Shown here piece after piece: positions 11,085 to 23,619 of a DNA stretch of 64,000 nucleotides (position 1 is the stretch's first letter; every line of letters begins with the position of its first letter). Both the position numbers and the translations under genes were made by a program. Location of the stretch: the NCBI GenBank assembly GCA_007922225.1, contig ML679972.1, forward strand, positions 38,786,913 through 38,850,912. The letters are read 5' to 3'. The DNA comes from Emydura subglobosa (Eukaryota > Chordata > Testudines > Chelidae). The notes below the pieces were generated by a model. That model did not search any database. It saw only the letters and a list, made by a program, of their open reading frames with translations, and was not told the origin of the DNA.

Positions 11085-11180
11085 CGGGTGTTGTACAAAC
11101 ACAGTGCTAATCTGACTTTAAAAGCGGATGCATTTGTCTTCCATCTACAGAAGTTAATCATTGACAGCTCAGAGCTGGGG
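11085..11180. other. Non-repetitive block, possible conserved non-coding element
   Basis: A block of balanced composition including 'gctaatctgactttaaaagc' and 'cagaagttaatcattgacag' stands between repeat-derived sequences. It has no splice-phase or coding support. Conservation cannot be judged from one sequence. Confidence 0.25.
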
Positions 11181-11284
11181 GGAGGTGGCGTTGGTTCAGG
11201 CAGGGCCCGTTGCATGCTCAGCTGCACCCAGAAGGGCAGAATTCACACCAGGGAGCAGAGCCTAAAGGCCAGGCTGGAGGAGAG

Positions 11285-12000
11285 AAGCCGTTTAGGAGTG
11301 AGGGCACTGGGTTCCAGTCCCGTCTCTGCCACAGATTCTCCGGGGTGACCTAGGATGAGTTACTTTGCTACTCCTCTGTAACCTAGGGAGAACAACCCTC
11401 TCTTGCACCTCAGACTGGCTGGGAAGGGGCTGCCTCCAGGCCTTGGCTGCACACTGTAGAGACAGCAGTACAAACCCAACCTCCTGTGGAGGCCGTTCTC
11501 CCAGTACAAAGGAGCTTTTCCCAGTACAAGTTAGATAAAAGGCCCCATGGACTGGTGTAACTGTCACACTCGTGGTTGCGCCACTTGAACTATTTCCATT
11601 AAAAAAAAAAAAATTACCCGCCCCAAACAAAGTGGGGGGAGTTGGCGCAAAACCTAGGTGTGGACCAGGCCTCACTAGGTTTCTGGCAGTGCCCAGCACA
11701 ACTGGACCCTAGCTGGGATCTAGGCAACACTGGTATGACAGGCCAGCCACTGCCACTCCCCGCTCCCTGATTTCGTCTGGGGTCTATTCAGCACCTGGTG
11801 CAGGGGCACCCTCTGTCCACCTGATGTCAGCCAGGGCCTGTGCAGCGCTTGCCACGATGGAGAGTCCTGCAATGTTGGCAGGGTCTGTGCTGCACCTGGC
11901 ACAACAGGAGACCCCCTGATGTCAGCAAGAATCGGTGCAGCTCCCAGTGTGATGGGGACCCTTCAGTCTCAGGAGGGGCTCTAGGAGCAGCCATTGCGAG
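11285..12000. repeat. SINE and tandem SINE-tail units
   Basis: 11285-11420 carries 'gggcactgggttccagtccc' and 'ctctgccacagattctccgg', a SINE body. About 11690-11990 has several diverged ~45-base units of the type 'gcctgtgcagcgcttgccac' and 'tgctgcacctggcacaacag', an antisense tail repeat like that at 1925-2100. Confidence 0.55.
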
Positions 12001-12439
12001 ACACAGCCATGAAGGTTTAGCTTCCAATACGTTTTCTACTGTAACTCCAGCCCACATTCCCACACTCCTAATTTCCAAAACACTTCTGCCGTCCACCTGG
12101 CATTTTCCAAGCTCACCTCCAGCCCACAGGGGAACTTTTCTGGAAAATTTCAGCCAAAACCATTCAACCGTTTGGAATGAAAAACTCCACGTTCTGCAGC
12201 AATTTTTTTTTTTTTTTTTTTGCAAAGACATCATCGTTTCTGATTTTGGTGTCATTCAGGAACAATTCACCAAACTGGTGTAACTGGAAGCAGAACCTCT
12301 CCATGTCCTTTTGCCTGGAAACCAAAGCTGGACAAATTCCAGTTAGAAAGAAGGTGCACATTTTTAACAGTGAGGGAGATTAACCATTGGACCAAACTCC
12401 TAAGGGAAGAGGTAGATTTTCCATTTCCTTCAAGTCTTC

Positions 12440-12606
12440 ATATCCAGACTGGCTGCCTTTCTGGAGGACAGGTTGTAGCCAAACTCACATGACCGGGCTC
12501 AATACAGGGATAACAGTATGAAATTCTCTAGCTTGCACTATTCAAGAGGTCAGACTAGATGATGGAATGACTCCTTCTAGCCTTAATTTCTATGAATCTA
12601 TGAATG
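12440..12606 (+). mobile_element. CR1 LINE 3' end
   Basis: The run 'ggtcagactagatgatggaa', then 'ccttaatttctatgaatcta' and a terminal tgaatg, is the CR1 3' terminus with its short tandem end repeat. Confidence 0.8.
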
Positions 12607-12607
12607 A

Positions 12608-12885
12608 AACACAGGCCGTGTCTATGCTCCAGAGCCTGTGTCAGGATAGCCCCCTAGTGAAGACGCAGTTTATGCCAACAGAAAGGATTTTTCTATCAGC
12701 ATTGTAACATCACTGTTACCCATGTGGGCAGAAGCCCTCTTTTGTTAGCATAACTGTCTCCGTTGAGGTTTTCTTTTCGTGTCCGCTAAGGGATGAGATT
12801 TTTTTTTCATACTCGTAGCTGACATAGCTATGCTGGTGTCAGTTTTATGCAGACACCAGACCTCAGATGCTGTGCTGTCTGCTGT
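12608..12885. mobile_element. Non-autonomous DNA transposon (MITE-like)
   Basis: It starts 'ggccgtgtctatgctccaga' and includes 'gctgacatagctatgctggt', resembling the short terminal-inverted-repeat elements seen better preserved at 60928-61161. Ends are eroded. Confidence 0.5.
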
Positions 12886-13239
12886 GTGTAGAGTGGAATA
12901 TCTTTGGGGCAAGGACTAAAAACGGATGATGAACTGATTTTTCGGTTCGAGGCTGAACTGAAAAAAAAAAGAAATCGGTTTGGTCTGAACCAAAATGGAT
13001 TTTTTTGGTTGGTTTTTTTTCTGACAAAAAAGAAAAAAATTAATTTGGGTTCATTTTTCGGTTACATTTCAAAACAAAGTGCCATTTCAAAATGAGAACC
13101 CAAACCACGGCATTTGGAAAGAGTCAATAACCGTTTAAATTTTTTTGATAGTTTCATCCCAGGTGCAGGAGAAAACAATCTGCTGAATTTCACCCAAATG
13201 TATTATTCCCTCCCACCCCCAAAAAAAAAATTTGCCCAG

Positions 13240-13345
13240 CTGTACAAGGGATGATTTTTTGCATCTATGTTTGTACAGCTCCAAGCACAATGAGGTCCTA
13301 GTTCATGACTCGGGCTCCTTGGGGCTACTGCAATACAACAACGTA
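13240..13345 (+). mobile_element. SINE tail fragment
   Basis: The segment 'tttgtacagctccaagcaca' then 'tgactcgggctccttggggc' is the tail of the tRNA-SINE family. Confidence 0.6.
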
Positions 13346-13854
13346 CATCACACCTACGATTGCAAGATCTGTGCATTACAAGTGCATGGACTAGATGGGG
13401 TTGGGTTAAATCGAATCAGATTTCCCTTGTTTTCGGCTGACTCCCAGTTTACTCCAGTGTAAGATACAATCAAGCCCACAAAGATATTCAAAATGATGCT
13501 ATGATGAGAATTTTCAATACCCAAAAGGCAAGGTCCACCCAGGAACCCCAACTCACCCACACAGAAGCTAGACAGAGTATCTAACAGGATGAGGTAGGCT
13601 GTTAGCTGTAACTTTAAATCCTCAGCTCCTATGCCCATAGGGGCTCGACAAAGCCGGTAGCTAGCACAGCTCCATCCAAACGTTCATGTACCTCATCCAG
13701 CTGCCTGCCAGCACAATATTATTCCTCATCGTACAGTGGTTCCTCCAGCCTCGTTTCAAAATGGCCCTCCCCTCAAAAAGTCAATTCTACAGTGCAGAAG
13801 ATCTCCCCATCGGCTGATTTTCCTTGTGTTCAGGCAAGATTTACCCTTTCTTTA

Positions 13855-14400
13855 ATTTCATGGCGTTTAAGGCCAGAAGGGACGATCAGCTCCTTTAGAC
13901 TGGCCAGGCCGGAGAACTGCATCCAGTTACCCTTCTAATTGGCCAAGTAAATTGAGTTGGGCGAAAGCATCTCTTCCAGCAAGGTATCCAGTGACGCCAC
14001 CACTTCCCTCGCAAGCTTGCTCCAAACACCAATCACCTGCACTGTTAAAAATCAGTGCCTGATTTCTAGCTGGAATTTGTCTGGCTTTAACTTCTTGTGC
14101 TGCTCTTCTCCATGAGATTAAAGAGCCCTTTTGCATCCAGTATTCTCACCCCATGAAGGGATTTAGACACCATGATCAAGCCTCTTCTTGACCATCATTT
14201 TGATAACTACTCAGACAGAGTTCCTGACATCACTAAGGCATTTTTCCCAGACCTCCTGTGCTTCTTCTCTGTGCGCTCTCCAAATTTTCAACAATTTCAT
14301 CCACAGACAACTCATTCTAATCCCTTCTCCCACCCTAAATATCCTTCCACCTATCCTAGGGCTTTAACCCTTTAGATATTGGAAGATGGTTCTTTGTTGC
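13855..14400 (-). mobile_element. CR1 LINE fragment, antisense
   Basis: It begins 'catggcgtttaaggccagaa' and 'gggacgatcagctcctttag', then continues into the antisense CR1 body ('tttgtctggctttaacttct', 'catgagattaaagagccctt'). Confidence 0.65.
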
Positions 14401-14709
14401 TCCAGGGGCCACCTATCAAAACGAGGCCAATTTAGTTCTTTTTGTCTTCCTTTGTAAATCAACACCCAGTTCACCGTGCTGATTTTTCGCTTGTCACAGC
14501 AGAACAAGGGGACCCTGAATGGCAACAAATGTAAAGCTGATACTTGGGAAATGCATTGTTTATATACAGTGGATCATTCACCTGTGAAACTCACAGCCAC
14601 AAGATTATCATGAGGGCCAAAGAGCCTAGCAGTATTACAAAAAAAATGTATTAGATGTTTATACAGATAAAGGTTAATTAAACTGATGAGACAGAAGGGA
14701 TAAGGGATA

Positions 14710-15610
14710 CTTAGACTGGAAGCTCATTCGGGCAGAGACTATCTTTTTATTCTGTGTTTGTACAGCACCTTGCACAATGGTATCCTTGTCCATGACTGGG
14801 GGGTGCCCAAGCACTATCATAAAACAAAGGATAAATAATAAGGCAGACGACAGGCTCTCACACAATTCAGACAGTGCAACAATGATTCTCTGCATCTATG
14901 CAGAGGTTGTCACCCGAGGATCTCAAAGCACATCACAAAGTCTATGTTCCCAAGGCAAACACAGTAGGAGTGATTTACCCAAAGCCAGGCAGTGAGTTGA
15001 TGGTAAAGCCAGGGACAGCATCCAGGACAGAGAATAGCATTGTTGTGCCTTGCTCTAGCCACTAGATAATGCTGCCATCCAAGTAAAAAACCCACCACCT
15101 TATGTTCTTAGACTGTGTAAATCCTCTGTTGTCCCCTGCCCCTTGTACACTGCTCCTTGTAAATTCCTCCAGCCAGGGGCCATGGCATATTTCTCTACAA
15201 ATATGATGATGATAATAATTACACTTGGCTTTGACAGCCCAATATCATCAGAGGCTCTTATAGCTTTGACGAAGGAGGATAATGTAATTATCCCCATTTT
15301 ACAGACAGGGAAATCAAGGTACAGCGAGGGGAAATGACTTGCCTGAAGTCAAACAGCACATGAGAGGTACGGCTGGAAATAGAACCCAGAGCCCTGAGTC
15401 CCACACACCCCACTTCCCCCCAAGCAGGAGAGAACATACCGTCCTGACCCCCCACTCCCAGACCAGAGCCAGAGCCAGACCCCCTACTTCCTGACTCCCT
15501 ATTCCCTTCCCAGAGGCAGGAAAAGAACCCAGGAGTCCTGACTGTCAGCTCCACCATGTTCTAATCACTAACTGGCATTCCCAGGCACAGAATCCAGGTC
15601 TACTGATTTC
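14710..15610. mobile_element. Cluster of SINE copies
   Basis: 14715-14850 is a SINE tail ('tttgtacagcaccttgcaca'). 14890-15060 and 15210-15600 carry the 'ccattttacagacagggaaa' and 'ctggaaatagaacccagagc' cores. Orientation is mixed and boundaries are approximate. Confidence 0.55.
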
Positions 15611-15699
15611 CAACCCAGAGTTCGAACCACAACCCCCCTCAGCCTTTCACACACCTACGGAGCTGGAGGCATAAATAATAATATTTCACACAATCCATC

Positions 15700-18600
15700 T
15701 GACACAAGCCCCCCTGCTGACACCCAATAGCAATTACTAATTTTTCTTTATTCATCAGCTATGACTGGTTTACTTAAAATAAAATCAAATTAAAATATAG
15801 GTGTGTATTAAAAGAATACGGATCGCTGCATCATTTTTAGAAGGACATTTGTATCATTTCACGCTAAACCAAAAGGGCCGACACAAACAATGAAATAAAA
15901 TCAGCTGGAACTGGGCAAATGTTACAATGAGTGTTACCCAGCTAAGGTCACAAGTAGGTGTCTGGGGGTCTCTTACTGTTACTCGGAGGGGACCCTGCTA
16001 CATAGGAAGGTGCTCCCAGAATGGAAAAGCGTGGTGCCTGTTACTGGGATAAACGCTACATGCTTTTTCTGGGGTTTACTGTTCAACATGTGTGGAGACT
16101 GGGAGCCAGGGCTCCTGGGCTCTGTCTCAGTGCTGGGTAAGGAGTGGGGTCTAGTGGTTAGAGTAGTCAGGGCTCCTGGGTTCTATTCCCAGGTCTGCCA
16201 CTGTTATGCATTGTCGAGAGAGTCACTACTGCTGCTCTATGGAAATAGCAAGGCTGACCCACCTCCCACACCAAGAGCGCTTGATGACAGAAGAGCCAGC
16301 AGGAGGTGCTGCAAGTTGTAACCCAGCCATGAAGGTGCTAAGCACAGTTAGCGTTCCTGCCCTCTGAGTTGCTGAGAGAACTTTTCAAGCATTGATGGAT
16401 CCTGGCTCCCAGTTCTTCGAGAAATGGAGCAGATTCATTATTTCCATTTTACAGATGAAGGAACTGAGGCACAGAGGGGAAGTGATTTGCTAAGTGATGC
16501 GCAGCATAGCCGTGGCAGAGCTGGGTATGGAACCCAGGAGTCCTGATTCTCAGCCTCACCCCTGCTCTAACCACCAGAGCCTACTCCTCCCTGAAAAAGT
16601 TATTTTTTGCAGCTATCGATATTTTGCCTCATTACACACATGCACACACAAATTTGCTTCTTCATTCTGCTCTGAAATTAATCGTCAACTTTTGCAACAA
16701 TAAAACATTAGAATGAAAACTTCCCTGCTTATTTTTCCCCCTGTCCCCCATTCCCCCCTTACCTGCTGATCTCCCCTTTAGAAGCTTTGATGCTACGAGG
16801 GGGGGGGGAAGGAAAGGAGAAATAAATAAATAAATAAAACAGATCACCAGTATGTAATGAAAGAAGCTCTTTCCACCAATCAGAAGACAGTGCAATGCCT
16901 TTCCAATAATTCAGAATATGAATGAAGATTTTTTTAAGACCATCCCCTTAATAAAGTCAAAAATCAGAAGAGAACACCAGATTTCCCCCCTAAAATATAA
17001 TAATAAAATAACAAAGCGTGTTTTAAGCATATACATGACATCACAACGCGTTGCCATGGGAAACGACATTATGTATTACAAGATCAAAGATGCTGAAGCA
17101 AAGTGGATCTACAGATCCCTGTTTTTTTGGGGGGGTGAGGGGTAAGAAAATGATGGAGAAATGGGGGGAGGTCACAAACTCGAAAAGGACAACACTGTTC
17201 GAAGACAGAAGACATCCCTACAAACACCCCAAGTCAGCCATTCCCCATTTTCCAGTCAACACAACTGTGAATTTTTCTCCAAGCCCTACCATTATGATAC
17301 TTTTTAAAAATAATAATTAAAAAACATCAGATTTAGGGTTTTTCGCTGCAGGGTTTTTATTTATTTAACACAGGGAGGAAAATTTTAAAATAATAAATAA
17401 ATAAACCCAAACCCTTCTGCTCACACAGCCATGAATTAAGTATATATATTATCCACTATGACTAAAAATCAAACAGACCTTTAGCCAGGGCTTAAAATGC
17501 ATGTCTCATTCCCCCATCCCTCCCCACTGCCCCAAACTCAATCAGAGCCTAAAATTATAGCTCTATATAATACACACTGGAAATTCGATTCTCACACACA
17601 CACACACCCTGGCCTCCTCCATTTCTTTTTTAAAACCCATACCCTTCCAACAAATAAATGAAATATTCCTAGATCACAATATTTTAAAATCTACCATCAC
17701 AGCATCTTTTAAACCCTTTTTTCCTGCAATACACACACACACAAATAAAAATCCAAACCAAACAAACATACAATGGATATAGATCATGCCCAGATACATA
17801 CTGTCCAGTTGCGAACCTTCTTGTAGAAATGCTGTCTGCTGGTGCATATATTTATGGAATCAAAACAGTAGGATTTATTTTGTAGGAAGAAACACCCCAG
17901 ATGTGATCTGTAACCCCCCCAACCCCAACCACCACTGGCTTCCCTTCTGCCAGTGCTGTAGGCACTGGACAACATGCATGCGAAAAGGTATGTTGCAAAT
18001 GCTTATCTATGGCCCAACTGCTTGATCCTTTCAGCCCATCTCAATGGAAACCATGGGATTTTTGTGAATGGAGGGTCACATGACCCAAGCTAGGCTCTTT
18101 GTCCCTCTCCCTTCAATAAACAACAGGTGAACAAGAAAAAAAAAAGAATCCAAGATATATGGGTGGGAAAATATAGTCACAGGATGTGTCAGTTTCACTC
18201 CACATTTCAGTTTTAAACTGTCACAGATTCCCACTGTGTGACAGTGTCAGATTTAAAGGACCCTCTCCCACTCCCTACATCCCCCTCCCCAACCAAAAAA
18301 CTGACATGCCAAGAAGGGAAGGAAATTAAACCCACCATGATGGATCCTCTAGGTGAACCCTGTCTTCTTTTTTTTTTATGAATGAATCCAGATGCAAATA
18401 GGATTGATTCACAAACAAATACCCTTCACATATCCCCCTTTTAGGGAGGGGGAAATTGAATTTCATTCATAAAAAAAATCATAATAAAATGGTTTTGGCT
18501 TTAAAAACATCATTAAAATAAAAGGGAGGATGAAGAGAAGAAATTAAATAAAAAAAAAAACAGCAGCAGCTGGAAAGAAAGAGAATGGAAAAATGAAAGC

Positions 18601-18900
18601 ATGCAAGATGTTTTTAAAGATGTAATTTTATTTTGCCTCCTTCTCAAATACAAACATTTTTTTTTAGGCAGCAAAATAAAATGTTTAAATCTCTATTGTC
18701 TTGCCAAAAGGGGGGGCATAAATTGGATTAAAATATCCCCTCTTTCTTGCTTTTATGGGGATTTTTTTAATGGGGGGGGGGGTCAGATGGAAAATTAAGA
18801 CCAACTCACTCTAGTTCCATGGCTGTTGCAGCTGCTCTGTGTATGTGTGTGTGGCTTGTGTGTGTTTTATATGTTGGTAGGATGTTCAATTTTTTTAAAT
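15700..18900. other. AT-rich non-coding block between SPRED3 and GGN
   Basis: Composition drops sharply compared with the GC-rich flanks. There are many A and T homopolymers, (AAAT)n near 16815 and CA microsatellites near 17595 and 17735. SINE pieces occur at about 16090-16330 and 16430-16590. No exon, RNA gene or long ORF is supported. Confidence 0.6.
17050..17064. promoter_or_regulatory. RFX X-box-like palindrome
   Basis: The half-sites GTTGCC and GGAAAC are separated by three bases, close to an imperfect X-box. It lies in the SPRED3-GGN spacer, about 8 kb from the GGN start. This is a motif match only. Confidence 0.2.
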
Positions 18901-19539
18901 TTCTTTTCTTTTTCGTTGTTCATCATTATAAGGAGAATGAAGATCCAGCAGCCATTTTTCAGCAAGTAACATTTCTAATCCCTCCTCCCCCTTTTTTTTC
19001 CTACCCCCCCCCTCCTTTCCCCATCCCCCCTCCCTTTCCCACCCACTGCACCTGCCTTGGTTAATACTGACCACAGCTGGGGGCCTGGACTGATTTCTTA
19101 CACCGGGAGTGGAGAACCAGGAGCTGGGGAGAGAAGAGAAAATCCAAAGCTGAGCTGGGAAAAGGGAAAAGGAACAGAGAAAAGTGGATTCCACTTGGTC
19201 CTAATGCCCCTATAGGATTAGGGGAGGGGAAATCAAAGTGCCTGAACGTTAATCATCAGTTGATCGTTACGGAGGTAAGAGGACGTGGGTCGGAACCGGG
19301 ATCGGAAGAGCCTGGGGTGGATTGGCAAGCGAACCCAGATCCAATGCTGAATTTCTCACTGTGTCCCTGTAATGGGCCAGAACCAGAACCCCCGGTTTGA
19401 AATCAAGGGAGGACCAGCATGCAAACCCAGATCCAATCCCAGTCTCATCTGTCGCCCCCCTGGGCCCAAACAAAACCTGAGATTAGAACTCTGGGGAGGA
19501 TCGGCATGCAAACCCAGAGCCAATCCGAATTCTAATGTC

Positions 19540-19665
19540 TAAGAACATGTTGGACAAACACCTGTCAGGGATGGTCTATGGTACAAGCTCCTGCCTCAGC
19601 ACAGGAGGCTGGACTTGATGACTTTTCTGGTTTCTTCTAGCCTGACATTTCTATGATTCTATATC
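19540..19665 (+). mobile_element. CR1 LINE 3' end
   Basis: 'aggctggacttgatgacttt' followed by 'tttctatgattctat' is a CR1 3' end with its terminal octamer repeat. Confidence 0.7.
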
Positions 19666-20629
19666 CCACCCCACCAAGCCAAACTGGAATCCCGGATCAG
19701 AACAATGGGAGTGATAATCTTGCAAACCCAGAACCGATCTGAATTTCACATCTTGTCTTGTTATCTGTAACTGCCTGGTACTGAAGCACCAGATCCAAAC
19801 TATGGAGCAGATCAGAATGCAAACCGAAGTCCTGATCCAAATTTTGTATCTCATCTCCAGCTCTCGCAGGCCAGCACTGTGGCCCGGAACATGCCTGAAT
19901 CGGGGCTTAGATCGGAATTAGATTTCTCCTGCAGGAGGAAGGACAGTCCTGTGGAAGCACTGACTGGGACACCAGCAATCTGGGCTCAATGCTTGGTGTT
20001 GCTACAGACTTACTGAAGGACAGGCAGGCATGTGCTTAAGTAGCTTCCTGAGTCTGGGCTTCTCTGTGTGCGTCAGTTCCCCAGCTATAAAACAGGGAGA
20101 GTGAAGCTAAGTCCCTTCAGAGAGGGAGCATGAGGATAAACCCATCAGCATTTCTGAGGCTTGGTTACTATGGTGATGCCAGAGAAGAACCTACCTTGAT
20201 CTGAATTTTGCAACTCATGGGCCAAACTGGTTTTCCCGGTGGAGGGAAAGTTTGGTTCTAGATCCAGGCTTTGTGCCTAGGACCCTGGTTTCTAGTTCTT
20301 GTTATTATGAAATCGATCAATTGAAAAATTAACCCAGATTCTCAGCCCCAAAGGGGAATTTAAATTCTAAAAAAACCCAAAAAACCAAACCCCCAAATCC
20401 TCTTTTCTTTTAAATGCACAAAAAGGAGGTTTGGTTACCCCCATGACAAGGGTTAAAGCCCCAGGAGAGGGATAAATCAGTGGGACTTTATGTTCCTACT
20501 GGGGAACCACATGGATGTATGGGTGTTTGCTTAGCGGGGAGCGGGGCAAAGGCTTTAGCCTGACATTTAACATACCAGGGACATATGTCCCTCCTCCCCA
20601 CAATGGTGCCTGAGCACCCCACAATCTTT

Positions 20630-21010
20630 ACTCTATTTAGCTTCTTGGTGCCCCTGGTAGACAGGGCAGGGCTATTATCCTCATTGTACAGATGGGAAAA
20701 CTGAGGCACCGAAAGGTTACGACCCAGGTTTTTGAAAGTGTTTAGGCACCCAGCATCGCAACGACTTGCAGATTCAAAAGTCTGTATCTCATTATCAAAA
20801 GAGATTTAGGCACTAAATCCAGTCCAGTAGGTATTGCAACATCTAAATACCTTTTAAAATCTAGGCCTAAAGGACCTGGCCACGGTCATACAGGCTGTCT
20901 GTGGCAGAACAGGGAATCGAACGCTGGCCTCCCAAGTCCCAGCCAATGCCCTAGCCATCCACCATCTTGCCTCAAGCTGCTGCATTTTCCCTGGACCTAC
21001 CTGTCCCAGC
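20630..21010 (-). mobile_element. SINE, antisense, with insertion
   Basis: 'cattgtacagatgggaaaac' and, further on, 'gtggcagaacagggaatcga' are the two halves of an antisense SINE. The middle (about 20720-20870, 'tttgaaagtgtttaggcacc') looks like the self-complementary 'atttaggcacctaa' element also seen at 24744 and 41950. Confidence 0.5.
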
Positions 21011-21099
21011 CAGTATGCAGCTAATGCCTCCATCTCAGTTAGCACCTTAGCAACTGTGCCTGCCCAGATTTAGGTGCAAGAGTCCCCCTATCCAGTTTA

Positions 21100-22260
21100 G
21101 GAGTGTATGCATGAGCACCCCTGCTCTCAGCTGGGGTGGAAAGCTTATGTCCCTGATGCCCAGGGGGCTGCATGGGATTGGGCACAGGCTCAGTGTATGG
21201 GGCTCTGTACTGTGGAGGAGTGGGAGGGGATATGACAGGCCCTGGGGAAGGGGGGCAGGGTGTAGTTGGTTGGAAGGGGCTGGGCTTTACACTGGGAGAG
21301 GGATCTCCTGTCCCTGGTGCCCCAAGGAGGGCAGATGCTGGACCGGGAGGAGGCGGCGCCCGGGCCTTTGGGGGGGGGGGGGGTGTCAGTCACATTGTAC
21401 ACAGGGATGCACCTGGTCCCAGGAGGGGAGGTGTCTGTACTGTGGGGGATCAAGAGGGGGTGCACCTATCTTCCCGGAAGGACAGACAGATGCACTGTGC
21501 TGATGGGGGTGAGGGGAGCAACTTCTGGCTCTGGGGAGGGGAAATGCTTGGAGGGTGGCAACTGGCTCTGAGGAAGGAAGATACTGGAGGGAGGGGAAGT
21601 CTGCAACTGGCTGGAGGGAGGATTGTCCTGCCCCCCAGGCAGAGGGTGCATCAAGGGATGCTGTGGGTGGGGGGCACCGGAGTTGAGCAGGGTCACGTGA
21701 GGGTCAGCTCTGCCTCCCAGGGATGGGGAGGATGGGGCGGGGGGCCGAGGGACTCTGCCCTGGGGACTGCATGGAAGGGAGGACTCTAGCCCCAAAGGGG
21801 TGGGGGGGAGTTGCATGGAGGAGGGCTCTGGGGATGAGGGGGCGTCTGGCCCTGGGGTGCACAGGAAGGGGGCTCAGGGGATGTGGGGGGGGGCCTGGCC
21901 CTGGGGTGCATGGAGGGGGGGCTCAAGGGATGTAGGGGGAATCTGGCCAGGGGCTGCTCTGGGGTGCACAGAGGGCTCCGAGGGGCAGGGGAACCAGCAG
22001 GGGGAGGAGAATTCTGAGGGGGCTCATGGGGGGCTCTGAGGGGGCTATGGGGGGCAAGGCTCGCAGGGGCTGTGGGAGTTCTGAGGGGGCTCAGGGGCTG
22101 TGAGGGGGGGGACTCAAGGGTGTTAAAGGGGCTCACAGGGGCTGAGGGGGGAACTCAGGGGTTCTGAGGGAGAGCTCGGGGGGGCTGTGAGGGGCGGGGC
22201 TCACAAGGAGTTCGGGGGGGGTTCTGAGGGGCCTCGCGGGGGCTGTGAGGGGCGGGGCTC
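21100..22260. repeat. G-rich minisatellite region
   Basis: The plus strand is strongly G-biased, with a ~48-base unit near 21840-21960 ('ccctggggtgcacaggaagg', 'ggctcaggggatgtgggggg') and later 'gggggctctgagggggct' units to about 22260. A 14-base G run lies at 21370-21383. Many closely spaced G runs make quadruplex formation plausible on the plus strand. Confidence 0.75.
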
Positions 22261-22500
22261 GCTCTCCTGCTCTCTCCCCACTGGAACCCCCAGCCCGGCC
22301 CCGCGGCCGTTGGATTCCAGCCTCGCGGCGGCTCCGACCCGGCCCGGCCGCTCCCTGGGCCGCCGGACAGAGCCCCCGGCTGGGCGGTGAGTGCGGGGGA
22401 GGGGTCGGGGCCATTCACCGGGCCAGGAGCCAGGGGACGTTATCCTGGTGGGGGGCAGGACGGGCGGGGGCAGGACCTGGCCTATGGGTCACCGGGCACT
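22240..22500 (+). promoter_or_regulatory. GGN: CpG-rich segment, candidate GGN promoter and 5' UTR exon
   Basis: CpG-dense sequence ('cggccccgcggccgttggat', 'ctcgcggcggctccgacccg') ends in a strong splice donor GGCG|gtgagtg at 22387. The next plausible acceptor on the plus strand that leads into coding sequence is at 25234, just before the GGN start. A non-coding first exon ending at 22386 would explain both sites. No TATA box was seen. Confidence 0.45.
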
Positions 22501-22799
22501 AGCGGGGTCAGGGGTTATGAGCCAGTTGGGGCAGGGATCTGGGCACAGTCGGTAGGGGGCAGCACCCAGGGGCACGCAGCGGAGGTGCTGGGCATGGGGC
22601 GGAGGGGGGTTGCAGGGTCGTTTCCCTCTGGGGGCGGGGGCAGCTTGCCCCAGAACAAAGGGCCGGGGAGATGCAGGTGGCTGGAAGGGCACGTGCAGGG
22701 GGCGGAGGGGCACGTGCGTTCACCGGCAGGGGCGCCCTAGTCCCCCCATGCCCAACCCTGGCTCCAAACCGGGAGAACCAGACCTATAAAATGACCCAC

Positions 22800-23245
22800 T
22801 CATAATTAGCATCCAGTGACTCAGATCTCCTGGATTCTGTTCCCAGCTCTGCCGCTGACCCGAGCCTTTCTGTGCCTCAGTTTCCCGTCCCACCCTTTGT
22901 CTATTTAACTTGTTAGCACTTTGGGGCAGAGACTGTCTCTTACCCTGCAGTGCCTGGCACAATGGGTTCCCCAGCTCTGTTGGCCTAGAATACACATAAT
23001 AGTTGTCAATACATTAATAATAACTCTGATTGAGATTTAAGGGTAAAGTTTGGGCTAACACAGGGGTGAGAGGTTGGTTAAAAACCAGTTTTCAAAACTT
23101 GAGCCTCAACAGAAATTGTTCCCTTTATTTTATTACTGTCATGCCTAGGAACCTCTGTCAGGCCTCCGCTGCGCTAGGCGCTGTACAAACACAGAACAAA
23201 CAGATGGTCCTTGCCCAAAAGGCTCGCAATGTAAGTGTAAGAAAG
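22800..23245 (+). mobile_element. SINE copies upstream of GGN
   Basis: 22815-22990 is a nearly complete SINE ('gttcccagctctgccgctga', 'ctgtgcctcagtttcccgtc', 'ttggggcagagactgtctct'). 23120-23245 is a related tail ('gctaggcgctgtacaaacac'). Confidence 0.65.
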
Positions 23246-23619
23246 AGACAGCAGGTGGAGACAGACAGGCAGACAGGAGAGTACAAGGAAACAGATAACA
23301 GCAGTTCGAATGGTGACCAGTGGTCCCAGCATGCCAGCAGCCTACCTGTTGCCAGGTTTAATTTTAATCCCCAAACTTCTCCAGTTTCTTTTTGTAAACA
23401 GGTAACCCTTCTTCCCCCATTTGGCATTGCAGCTCAGCCGTTTCACCCTTGGAGAGCCCAGAGACAAAAAGTCTCTGCCTAGCAAAGAGAAATGCAATAA
23501 CAGACAAACCACACCACCTCCTCCCCAGGTAAACAAAATGGCCTAAAGAAAGGGAGGGGGCAGAATTAGATTTTTCAGTTTGTAACAATTTAGGGTGTTA
23601 ATTGCCCATAACAATCCCT

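Noticed and set aside
21111..22740. Several Gly-rich plus-strand ORFs and Pro-rich minus-strand ORFs
   Set aside because: These are products of the G-rich tandem repeat and CpG segment; low complexity in all frames.
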